Source: Brevibacillus laterosporus (GTDB lineage Bacteria; Bacillota; Bacilli; Brevibacillales; Brevibacillaceae). Taken from it: 64,000 nucleotides of DNA. The notes beneath the pieces are model-generated. The model was not told the DNA's origin, made no database searches, and saw nothing but the letters and a program-made list of their open reading frames with translations. Positions 1-12,800 of this stretch are shown here, piece by piece. Every line of letters begins with the position of its first letter. Within the stretch, counting starts at the first letter, position 1. Location: NCBI GenBank assembly GCA_007833815.1, contig CP033464.1, forward strand, positions 5,253,501 through 5,317,500, written 5' to 3'. The translations under genes and the position numbers were made by a program.

Positions 1-3000
1 GTGAATTGGTTCTCATGTTTTCGGGAACGGATTTTTTGCAAAATCACATCAATACTTTCCATATTTTTCGAAATATACGGTTCGTCCATCATATCCATAT
101 GCGATCCGTGTCCTTTATATTCTGTAAAGCTAACAGTCGTTGTATCTTTCCACGAAGCTTGTTCAAACCATAATTCGACCTGTTCGGATTGTTGAGCGCG
201 AATGAAATGAATATCTGCATGTATACATTCCGTGTTCGTTAATAGATTAAAATATTTTCTATAGGACTTGTATCTTTGACCAGCTTTATCTTTTAATAAC
301 GTAACGTCCAATTTCTGTTTGACAGCGAATTCGTCAATTACTTGTTGAACTTCTCTATCGATCTCATCATCTGCTTGAATCATGATCTCGTCTTTTCTAA
401 TAGAATCTATCAAAATAAGATCCGAGACTTCATGATCTAAATTCTCCAAGGCTTTCGCCACTTCAAAGGCAACATTCCCTCCCGCCGAGTATCCTACAAG
501 AACAAACGGACCTTCCGGCTGAATTTCCAATATGTGATTGATATAGTGCTCAATCAGGTTTTCCTCATGGACAAAATTAAATGAATATACCGTTGCTTGT
601 TCATTTAATAATTCCGCTATTCTTTTATAAATATAGCCTAATCCAATAATCGGTGGGAAACAGAAGAGATTTGTATGTCCTTCCTGATTCATGACTGTTA
701 CGGATTTTTCAAAATTAGCATTCGTTTCCGATACTAACATTTGTTTGGCCATATCTTTGATCGTTTGGGCTTCAAAAACAAATGGGATTTCGATCGACAA
801 TTCCGCGTAAATTTTACTAATGACTTGAATCATGCGCAGAGAATGTCCGCCGATTTCGTAAAAATTATCGTGAATCCCTACATGCTCCAGACCCAGAACA
901 TCTTGCCAAATGCGTACAAGCTCTGCTTCCATCCTTGTCATCGGAGTCACAATCTCCCTGCCTGTGTCCAAGAGGTTGTCCATCTCCAGTAGCTTTCTGT
1001 AATTCACCTTCCTATTGGATGTAAGCGGCATTTCATCCAAACGAACAAAGTACGAAGGCATCATATAACTTGGTAAATTTTTCGCTAACGCACTCCTTAT
1101 ATCCGTCACGGTCAGCCCATTTTCGATGATAACATAGGCGTAAAGCTCCTTTTGTCCCTCTAGGTTATCCCGGACGACCACCGCCGCTTGCTTCACTCCC
1201 GGATCTTTAAGCAGCTGAGACACAATTTCTCCGGTTTCAATCCGGTGTCCCCTTACTTTCACCTGATTATCGGCCCGGCCCAAATATTCGATGGTCCCAT
1301 CTGGAAGCCATCTCGCAAAATCACCTGTTTTGAACATCCGTTTTCCCAAAGCAAACGAGTTAGCCACGAATTTTTCTGCTGTCAGTTCCGACCGGTTCAA
1401 ATACCCTCTGGCCAGACTGTCGCCTGCGATAAACAGCTCTCCGACTACGCCCACAGGCTGGAGTTGTCTATGTTTGTTCAGGATATACACTGCCGTATTG
1501 GAGATGGGCTTTCCTAAAGATACCCGGGTATGCTCTTCACATTCGCCAGCGATAACTTCGATGGTCGTTTCCGTAGGACCGTAATGATTGTGAAGCTCGT
1601 ATCCTTTTCTCACTATTTTATCTTTTAACGAATCATCGAGCTGTTCGCCCCCGCAAATCAGGATGTTTAAGCAAGCGATTTTATCTTCGTCCGCCAGCAA
1701 CTCTTGCATCAGCACCGGGGAAATATTCAAAACGTTGATTTCGTTTGCAGTGATATAGTCCAACAAATATTGTTTATTCCATATCGTATCTTTCCTGATG
1801 CAGTGCAATGTAGCGCCGTTAAGCAGCGTGCCGAAAATTTGCTCCACACTGGGATCGAACGTATATTCTGCCATCAATATCATTTTATGATTCATTCGTT
1901 CAAAAAACTTGTCGCTGAACCAGCAAACGATATTGACCACGCTTTGGTGTTCGATCATAACCCCTTTAGGCTGACCCGTCGTGCCCGAGGTATATAGGAT
2001 ATAGATTAAATTGTTCGGACAAACGATTGGCTCCAGATTCGAACCGTCTTCAACAGTGGCGTGCGTGTCGTCCAGCACGACGAGCTTGCCGGCAAAAGAG
2101 ACACGTTCCCGCAAATGGCTTTGTAGCAATAACAATTTTGCACCCGAGTCCTCTATCATGTAGCGTATTCGCTCCTCCGGATACTCCGGATTGATCGGTA
2201 CATATGCGCCTCCAGCTTTTAAAATCGCCAGGATACCGACAATCATCTCTAGGGAACGTTCCACTATGATCCCGACCGCCTGATCCGGCCCTACGCCTTC
2301 TGCTCGTAGCGTCCGAGCCAATCGGTTTGCTTTCTCGTTCAGTTCCCGGTACGTCAGCTGTTTGTTTTCAAACACAACAGCCACCTGATGGGGCACCTTC
2401 TCCACCTGCTCTTCGAATAACTGATGAATCGTCTTCTCCCTCGGATAGTTCGCTGCCGTATTGCCCCATACTTCTAAAATCTGAGTCTTCTCTTCCTCAG
2501 TAAGTAGCTCAATTTCTTTTACGGCAATCTGCGGGTTGTTGACGATTTGTTCCATGATATGAACGAGATGCCCACCAATTCGCTTCACGCTCGCTTGATC
2601 ATACACACACGCATTGTATTCCAAACGAATCCCTATCTCTGTGCCGGGCACGACAATTAGGTTAAAGTCATAGTTCGTTTGCTCAACCGTATCTACATTC
2701 ACGATCTCAAAGCTTGTCGAACTGTTGCTTCCCAATTGCTCCATCTGCTGCTGCACAGGGTAGTTTTCAAACACCATAATGTGGTTAATCAAGCTCTGTT
2801 TTTGTTCGGTTTGTGCCTGAATCTCATACAACGGATACGTATCGTATTCATGGGATGCCAAAGCTTGCTTCTGAATCTTTCTCATCACTTCCGCAACGGT
2901 GGCCTCATCCTCACAGCGGATCCGTACCGGAATTGTATTAATAAACAAACCGATGATGTTTTCAATCCCTTGGACTTCTGTTGGTCTTCCTGATACGACG

Positions 3001-3855
3001 CTTCCAAATACGACATCCTGATTGTCGTTATATTTTTGCAACAGAATGCCCCATGCAGTTTGCATCAACGTATTTACTGTCACCTTCTGCTGCTTCGCTA
3101 CCTGATTTATCCGCTGACTAAGTTGCTCGCTAAGAGAGCAGATTCGTTTCTCCAAAACGAACCCGGCCGCCTTTCTCTGAGGCTCCGCTTTCCCCAGAAT
3201 CGTCTGGTGTTCATATCCTTCCAAGTAGTCGTTCCAATACCTTGAAGCCGCTTCGCCATCTTGTTTCTCCAGCCACTCGATATATGAACTATAGGGCCTT
3301 ACCGGGGCAAGTTCAGGTTGGCTTTGTTTCTGATAGGCAAAGTAGATTTCGAACACTTCTTTGGCAACGAGTGACAAGCACCAGCCATCCATCAGGATAT
3401 GGTGGAAACTCCAGAGAAAACGGTAGGTTTCGTCTCCCGTACGCAAAATGAATACCCGCATAAGCGCATCTTGAGCTAACTCAAATCCCCTAGCCTTGTC
3501 TCCGCTCGTCAAGGTCACAATATACGACTCACACTGTTCCCCATTCATCTCGCGAAGGTCTTCATACAAAAATTCAGCACACTTTTTCCGATATACTACT
3601 TGTACCGGTTGTTCTTTCCACCCGCTGTAAAAGTTCGTTCGCAACACTTCATTCCGCTGCACCAATACGTTCAAACTCTTTTCAAATGCTATCGCATCAA
3701 AAGTTCCCTGTAGAGTAAACGTCGTTTGCTCAAAGTAGGCTCCCAACTGAGGATTCACCAGGCTGTGAAACAGCATTCCCTTCTGCATAGGAGTTAAGGT
3801 GTACACATTTTCGATCTCTCCTGCGTGTCTGGTCTGCTCCGTTAACTGCTCCAGT
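1..3855 (-). other. NRPS module 7 (C-A-T-TE), possible basic residue
   Basis: A DCL-type C domain (LTPMQKGMLFHSL) is followed by an A domain with a hand-read code of D-P-E-N-I-G-H-I-E-K. Glu at positions 239 and 331 hints at a basic substrate such as Orn, Lys or Arg, but this is not a code I know. The A10 motif is altered: the usual NGK reads NRK, although the lysine is kept. A thioesterase ends the line. Confidence 0.6.
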
Positions 3856-6800
3856 TCCTCCACGGTCAATCCCTTCAACAAGACATCGCTTGGCGTCAGT
3901 TCTGTCCGCTCTTTCGCCACGCAGTGTACGATCACTTCCTGAAGACTCGCCCTTAGTAACCCCGCCAGTTGCTCGATCGTTTCTCTTCGATATTCTTTGC
4001 CGCTGTAGCTGATCGTCAGGGACAGTTCCCCGCCCGTAATCATGCCGTTCAAATCCAGTACATAGGACCTTGCCTTATTTTTGCTGACGGTTTCGCCGAT
4101 CGAATAAGGCGATATCTGCATCGCATTGTTCCGCAAGTCCTGGTCAAACTGTCCCAAATAATTAAAGCTGATCTCTGGCTCTACTCCGAATCGGATATCC
4201 CGATGTTCGGACAAATACCTTAGGATGCCGTAACCGATTCCTTTTTGCGGGATCTGGCGCAAGTCCTCCTTCACCCTCTTGATCCGGTAAGACATATCCT
4301 TTCCTGCCCTCATCTCCAACACGACAGGGTACTGGCTCGTAAACCATCCCACAGTGCGTGTGATGTCCAGGTTCGGGATGATGGATTCCCTTCCATGCCC
4401 TTCCAGGTTCACTAAGACTTGATCCATACCCGTCCAGGTGTGGATCGCCATGCCCAAGGCAGTTAACAACAGGTCGTTCATTTCTGTGTTATACGCCCAG
4501 TGCGCTTGTTTCAGCAGTTGTTCCGTTTCCTCCCGAGTCCACTGTACCGTAATGCTTTCATTATCCCGAACCCGCGCATCGTCCTGTTCATAATCCCTAG
4601 GAAGCGGATTGTTTTCGATCTGTGCGATGTACTTCCAAAAATCCCGTTCGTTCTCCATCGCTTGGCTGTTGGCATAGGCCGACAACTGCTCCGCCCATGA
4701 TCGGAAGGAATCGGTTTTTTCCGGAAACCGGATGTCTTGCCCGTTCACGGCTTGTTCATAGCCTGCTGCTATATCTTCAAACAAGATTCGCCACGAAACC
4801 CCGTCTACCGCCAAATGGTGAATCGCGATCAGCAGGTGATCCCCTTCGGCGCATTGGAACAAGCCTAGCTTCATCAAGGGTCCTTCACTGATATCGATAC
4901 TACTTTGGATCTCGTTTGCTATGGCTTCAATCTTTTGGGCGCAGTCAATCTCTTCACGAAGGTTAAGCACTTCAAAGTCGAACAGCTCGCCTTCTTCCAT
5001 CCCTCGATTCCATGCCTTATATCCACTTTCGGTCTGGCGAAATACCATACGCAAGGCATCATGATGCACCGTAATCTTCTGCATCACCTTACGCAGCGAG
5101 GTTTCATCGAATCCCTCTTTTCGGTAAAGCATCACAGCTTGGTTAAAATGATGCGGATCGGCGAACTTTTGCTCGAAGAACCAGCTTTGAATTGGCGTAA
5201 GTCTCGCCTCACCTTTCACTTCTCCCTGATCCGCAATTCTACTGACTGGTTGGACATGTTGGCTGAGCTCTGTAACGGTAGGATACTTGAACAAGTCCTT
5301 CAATTCCAGCTTGTAGCCTTCTTGATACAGCCTCGAAGAAATCTGGAGCGATTTGATAGAGTCGCCCCCAAGATCGAAGTAATTATCCAGGACCCCGATC
5401 GGTTGGGATCCCAATACCGCCTGCCAAATCGAAATCAAGGTCTTCTCTACCGACGTTTGGGGTGCCACGTATTCCGTTCCAGTTTGCATGCTTCCTCCCG
5501 GAGCAGGCAGCGCCTTGCGGTCGAGCTTTCCGTTCATCGTTAACGGCATCCGCTCCAATTGTACAAAGTACGATGGAATCATATAGCTCGGCATCTCCTG
5601 AGATAACGCTCCCCTCAGTTCGCTTACCGTAAGCTCCCGATCTGCCACGAAATACGCGCACAGCGCCTTCTGTCCGATTCCGTCCTCCCATGCGACGACG
5701 ACCGCTTCCCGTACGGATTCCGCTTTCAGCAACTGCACTTCCACTTCGCCAAGCTCGATACGATAGCCACGGATTTTCACCTGATGGTCGATCCGCCCCA
5801 GATATTCGATGTTGCCGTCCGACATCCATCTCGCCAAGTCTCCCGTCCGGTACATCCTCTCGCTGGGCAGAAACGGATTGTTCACGAACTTCTCCGCCGT
5901 CAGTTCAGGACGATTCAAATAACCTCTTGCCAGCCCAGCTCCGGCGATGCACAGTTCCCCGGCCACACCGATCGGCTGCTGTTGATTTTGTGGATTAACG
6001 ATATAAATCTGCGTATTGTCAATCGGTTTTCCGATCGGGATGCTCGTAAAAGTTTCTCCTGCCAGACAATCAAAATACGTCACATCCACAGTCGCTTCCG
6101 TCGGTCCGTACAGGTTTATCATTTGCGCTTTGTTCACCGGGGCAATGAACCGGTGGAATCCGGCAACCTGCGAAGTGGTTAACGCTTCACCACTCGCAAA
6201 CACACGCCGTAGCGAAGCGAGTTTGTGCCTCCGTTCCTGGTACGGCCGTTGCTGTGTATATTCCAGAAAAGCATGTAGCATAGACGGAACAAAATGCATT
6301 GTGGTGATGTTTTGTTCCGTAATCGTATCTAAAATGACTGCCGGGTTCTTTTCCCCTCCGACGGGAAGCAAGCATACTTTGGCGCCTGTGAGCGCCCACC
6401 AGAACAGTTCCCACACGGACACGTCAAACGTAATTGCGGTTTTTTGCAAAATCGTATCTGTTTCATCAATCGGATATTTCTTTTGCATCCACAGCAAGCG
6501 ATTGATCACCGAACCGTGTTCTACCATAACTCCTTTGGGTTTGCCCGTTGTTCCCGAAGTATAGATGACATACGCCATGTCTTTGGCCCCGGTGACCGAC
6601 TCTAGGTTAGAGCCGTCTTCGCTGTAGGCCCCGGCATCATCCAGCTCTACGGATTTCCCCGCAAACGACGCTCGTTGCCGCAGATGTCCTTGCAACAAAA
6701 GCAGCTTCGCTCCCGAATCCTCCAGCATGTAGCTGATGCGTTCCTCTGGATATTCCGGATCAATCGGCACATACGCGCCACCGGCTTTCAGGATTCCGAA

Positions 6801-9800
6801 GATCCCGACGATCATCTCCAGGGAACGCTCGACCATGATGCCGACGGGTTCGTCTGCCTGTAATCCTTCCGCCCGTAGCGTTCGCGCCAGCCTGTTAGCT
6901 TGCTCATTCAGCTCGTGGTATGTTAACTGTCCGCCTTCACCAACAACCGCCACTTGCTCCGGCGTACGCTCCGCCTGTTCTTCAAACAGCTCGTGGATCG
7001 TCTTCTCCCGCGGATAGTCCGCCGCCGTATCGCCCCATACCTCTAGAATCTGTACTTTCTCTTGCGGCGTAATGATTTCAACAGACGAGAGTTTTGTCTG
7101 CGGATCGCCCACAATGACGTCGATGAACTGGACGAAATGCTTCGCCATCCGTTCGATGGTCTCACGTTTGTACAGCGCTGTGGCGTATTCCATGCTGCAT
7201 ACGATGGTTTCCGCAACCTCTGCCCCGTTTAAAGTAAGGTCAAATTTAGCCACGGAATATTCGCTTGGATACGGTTTAAGCTGCAAACCCTCGATGTCCA
7301 GTTCCCCCTGCTCCACGTTTTGCAGCACGAACATGGCGTCGAATACCGGATTACGGCTTAAATCGCGCGGCACATCCAGTTTTTCCACCAACTCCTCAAA
7401 CGGGTATTCCGCATGCTCGTACGCCTGTAGCGCCGTTTGTTTCATTTCTTGCAAATACGCCTCGAACGTTTTCTCCCCGTCAGGAAAGGAGCGCAGCGCC
7501 ACGGTGTTCACGAACATCCCCAGCACACGTTCCAAATCGGCGTGTTGCCGGCCCGCTATTGGAGAACCGACAACAATCTCGCTTTGCCCGCTGTACCTGC
7601 TTAAGAAGGCACTGTAGGCGGCCAACAGCACCATGTACAGTGTCGATCCGTGTTCTCTGGCTACTCGGTGCAGTTCTCGGGTCATCTCTGCATCCAATGT
7701 AAAGCCGACCTGCTCCCCTTTGAAGCTCTTCACCGCAGGGCGCGGGTAATCCGTCGGCAGCTCCAATACCGGCAGCTCTCCAGACATCTTCTCCAGCCAG
7801 TACCGCTCCTGTGCTTTGTACCGCCCGCTCTGCATCCAATCTTGCTGCCATACCGCGTAATCCTTATACTGGATCCGCAGTGGCGGTAGCTCCTCTCCTT
7901 CGTAGAGCTTCGCGAATTCTTCCACCAGCACGTTCATCGACACGCCGTCGGAGATGATATGGTGCATATCGAACAGAAGCATATATCGGTCTTCCTTTAT
8001 GCGTAGCAATGCTACGCGCAGCAACGGCGCCCGGGACAAATCGAACGGGCGGACAAACGCACGGATAAACGCCTCTGCTTCGTTCTCATCCGTCTGTAGA
8101 AAGCTTATCTCCGCCTCCGCATGCTGATGAATCCGTTGTACGGGCGCGCCGTTCACGAGCATAAAGGAGGTCCGCAGCGCTTCATGTCGACCGACAAGCT
8201 GCGCTATCGTCTGCTCAAAGCGTTCCCGTTCTAGCGAGCCTTCGACCAGCAGGGCGGCCGGCATGTTGTAGCCTTGTTCGGTTCCTTCCAGTTGCTGAAG
8301 GATGTACAGCCTCTTTTGCGCTGAAGAAACCGGATAGGTGTCCCGATCCCCGGCAGGCTGGATGGAAGCGTGAGCGTTCTTTTCCATTCCCGACATGACG
8401 ATGGCCAAGCCTTCGATCGTCGGGAACTGGAACACTTCCCGTAGCGGCACCTCGATCTGAAGCTGCTGGTGGATGCGGGCGATGAGCGAGGTCGCTTTCA
8501 GCGAGTGGCCTCCAAGCTCGAAGAAGTTGTCTCGCACTCCGATGCGCTCTACGCCCAAAACAGCTTGCCAGATGCCGGTAAGTTGTTCTTCCAGCTGGCT
8601 ACGCGGCGCGATATATTCCCGCCCCGTCTCCAGGCTCCCTTCCGGCTCCGGTAGCGCCTTGCGATCCACTTTCCCGTTTGATGTCAATGGCATGGTTTCC
8701 AGCCGCACGAAATAGGAAGGGACCATGTACTCGGGCAGTGCTTCCGACACATGTTTTCGCAAATCCGCTACTTGTAGCGCTACCCCCGGCGCTACATAAT
8801 AAGCGCACAGTGAGCGTGTTCCGTGGCGATCCTCTCTGTCGACAACGACAGCCTCCTTGATTCCGTTATAAGTTACGAGCCTGTCTTCGATTTCCCACAG
8901 TTCAATGCGGAAGCCCCGGATTTTGACCTGATAGTCGATCCGTCCCAAATACTCAATCTCCCCGTTAGGAAGCCATCTGGCTTGATCACCCGTTCTATAC
9001 ATGTTCTCTCCGGGAATGAATGGATTGGCTACAAATTTTTGTGCTGTTAATTCTGCATCATGTAAGTATCCCCGCGCCAATCCCCGACCCGAAATATAGA
9101 GTTCTCCTGCAATACCCAACGGCTGTATCTCATGATGTTTACCGAGAATGTACACGCTGGTGTTGGCAATCGGCATTCCGATCGTAATCAACTCGGGCGT
9201 GCCCTTTATTTGGAGCGAGCTTGTGATAACGCTATTTTCAGTTGGGCCGTACTCATTTACGATTTCAATATACGGATTGAACGCGCGGATCGTTTCCACC
9301 AATACTTTGCTGACTTTTTCACCGGCGACGACCATATTGCGCACCGACTGCAAATCTTCCGCGGACATACCTTCGAGCAAAGCCGAGTAAAAACTCGGAG
9401 GACTTTGCAAATGGGTGATTTTATTCTCTCGAATGACCCGTTTGATCCAAAGTGGATCTTTCCCTTCTTGTTCTTTTAAAAAGTACACCGTTGCGCCGGA
9501 AACAATAGGGGCAAAAAAGTGTGTGACAAAAGAATCGAATACGAACGGATTCAACATCAAAACCCGAGCGTCCCGATAATCGTATGCCGTTACTTTCCAC
9601 TGAATCGTGTTGAGAATACCCCGATGCTCGATCATGACTCCCTTAGGTTTGCCCGTCGTGCCCGATGTGTAAATCAAATAAGCGAGATTATGTGAATCGG
9701 GATACACATTCACATTATCGATCCTTTGCTGCGCAATGGTTGAATCGTCAAAATATAGGGCAGGCACATCAGTGATTGGACCCAATTGCTTACGGGTAAC

Positions 9801-12800
9801 CACCAGTTCGGCGCCACTGTTCGACAGCATATAGTGAATGCGTTCCTGCGGATATTCTGGGTCTATAGGCAAGTAAGCACCGCCCGCTTTCAAAATACCA
9901 AGAATGCCCACGATCATTTCCAAAGAGCGTTCGACCATCAGCCCGACGACGCTTTCGGGTCGAACAGCTTTGGTGCGAAGCGTTCTTGCCAATTGGTTCG
10001 CCTGTTCGTTCAGTTCTCGGTAAGTGAGCCTTTGATCTTCAAACACGACGGCAATATGATCTGGCGTTTTTTCGGCCTGCTCCTCAAACAGCCGATGGAT
10101 TGTTGTATCTTTCGCATACTCTGATGCAGTATCGTTGAACTGTACCAATAGCTGCCTTTTCTCCGCCTCGCTCAGCATCTCTAGCTTGCTTAACTCCATT
10201 TTAGGGGCTTCCACAATCGCTTTAAGCAACTGGGTAAAATGCCTCGTCCAGCGCTGGATTGTTTCCCTGCTGAACAGTGCCGTACTGTACTCCAGGCTAC
10301 ACTCGATTACGTCCCCCTCTTCCACCGCCTGCAGCGTAAGATCGAACTTGGCCGTAGCCTGGGGCATCGAATACGGAATTACCCATAAATCCTTCGTTTG
10401 CAGCGTTTGCCGTTCCGTATTTTGCAGCACGAACATGGCGTCGAACACTGGATTGCGGCTTAAATCGCGCGGCATATCTAGTTTTTCCACCAACTCCTCA
10501 AACGGGTAGTCCGCATGCTCGTACGCCTGTAGCGCCGTTTGTTTTACCTCTTGTAAATACGCCTCGAACGTTTTCTCTCCGTCAGGGAAGGAGCGCAGCG
10601 CCACGGTGTTCACGAACATCCCCATCACGCGTTCCAAATCTGCGTGCGGCCGGCCAGCTATCGGAGAACCAATCACAATCTCGCTTTGCCCACTGTACCT
10701 GCTTAAGAAGGCACTGTAGGCGGCCAACAGCACCATGTACAGCGTAGATCCGCGTTCTTTGGCCATGCGGTGCAGCCCCCGGGTCATCTCTGCATCCAAT
10801 GTAAAGCCGACCTGCTCCCCTTTGAAGCTCTTCACCGCAGGGCGCGGGTAATCCGTCGGTAGCTCCAGCACCGGCAGCTCCCCCGACATCTGCTCCAGCC
10901 AGTACCGCTCCTGTGCTTTATACCGCCCGCTCTGCATCCAATCTTGTTGCCATACCGCATAATCCTTATACTGAATCCGCAACGGTTGTAGCTCCTCTTC
11001 TTCGTAGAGCTTCGCGAATTCTTCCACTAGCACGTTCATCGACACGCCGTCGGAGATGATATGGTGCATATCAAACAGAAGCATGTGCCGATCTTCCTTT
11101 ATACGTAGCAATGCTACGCGCAGTAGCGGCGCCCGAGACAAATCGAACGAGCGGACAAACGTGCGGATATACACCTCCACTTCGCTCTCATTCGTCTCCA
11201 GAAAGCTCACCTCCGCCTGCGCATGCTGATGAATCCGCTGTACGGGCGCGCCGTTCACGAGCACAAAGGAGGTTCGCAGCGCTTCATGTCGACCGACAAG
11301 CTGCGCTACCGTCTGCTCGAAGCGTTCCCGTTCTAGCTGCCCTTCGACCAGCAGGGCGGCCGGCATGTTGTAGCCTTGTTCGGCTCCTTCTAGTTGCTGG
11401 AGAATGTACAGTCGCTTTTGCGCTGAAGAAACTGGATAGGTGTCCCGCTCTTCCGCAGGATGGATGGATGCGTGGACGTTCTTTTCCATTCCAGCCATGA
11501 CGCGGGCTAAGCCTTCAATCGTCGGGAACTGGAATACTTCTCGTAACGGTACCTCTACCTGAAGCTGCTGGTGGATGCGGGCGACGAGCGCGGTCGCTTT
11601 CAGCGAGTGACCTCCCAGCTCGAAGAAGTTGTCTCGTACGCCGATGCGCTCTACACCCAGAACAGCTTGCCAGATACCGGCAAGTTGTTCTTCCGGCAGG
11701 CTTCGTGGTGCGATATATTCACGTCCCGTCCCCATGCTTCCTTCTGGCTCTGGCAGCGCCTTGCGATCCACTTTCCCGTTTGACGTCAACGGCATGCAAT
11801 CCAGCCGCACGAAATAGGAAGGAATCATATAGCCCGGCAATGTTTGGGACAACTGCTTCCGCACATCTAAAATCTCCAGTTCCTCTTCTGTCACAAAATA
11901 AGCCGACAGATAATAGTTCCCTTCTTGATCCTGACGCGCCATCACCACAGCTTCCTTTAATAAAGGAATTTGAAGCAGTCTAGCCTCAATTTCTCCCAGC
12001 TCGATCCGGTTTCCGCGGATTTTCACCTGATGATCGATCCGGCCCAAATACTCGATGTTTCCATCCGGTAGCCATCTCGCCAAATCTCCCGTCCGGTACA
12101 TACACTCGCCTGGAACGAACGGATTAGCCACAAACTTCTCCTCGGTCAGGTCTGGACGATGCAAATACCCTCTCGCCACGCCGACTCCAGCAATGCACAG
12201 TTCGCCGGGCATACCGATTCCCTGCATTCGGCCTTGCCGATTCACAATATACAACCGGATGTTATCGATCGGCTTGCCGATTGGAATCTGCGTAATCGTC
12301 TCGTCCATCGGACAATCGTAGAAGCTTACATCAACGGTCGCCTCGGTCGGACCGTACAAGTTATGCAACGTCGTGCCATTCACTTGATAAAGTAGCTCTC
12401 TGAACCGCTCCCCATGCTTGGCGTGCAAAGCTTCTCCGCTCGTAAACACGCGCCGCAGACAGCACAAGCGGTTCGCTTCTTGGCGCAGCGCTACCGATTC
12501 GAGAAAAACATGAAGCATGGAAGGCACAAAATGCATCGTCGTTACTTGGTGGCGCTCTATAGCTTGGACGATGGTTCTAGGGTCTTTCTCCCCTCCAGGA
12601 GGCAACAGACATACTTTAGCCCCAGTCCAAGACCACCAAAATAGCTCCCACACAGAAACATCAAAAGAAATTGGCGTTTTTTGTAGGATGACATCTTGTT
12701 CCTCCAATGGATACCGTTTTTGCATCCAGAGAAGACGGTTCACAACGCTGTGATGCTCCACCATGACTCCCTTTGGATTGCCTGTGGAACCGGAAGTGTA

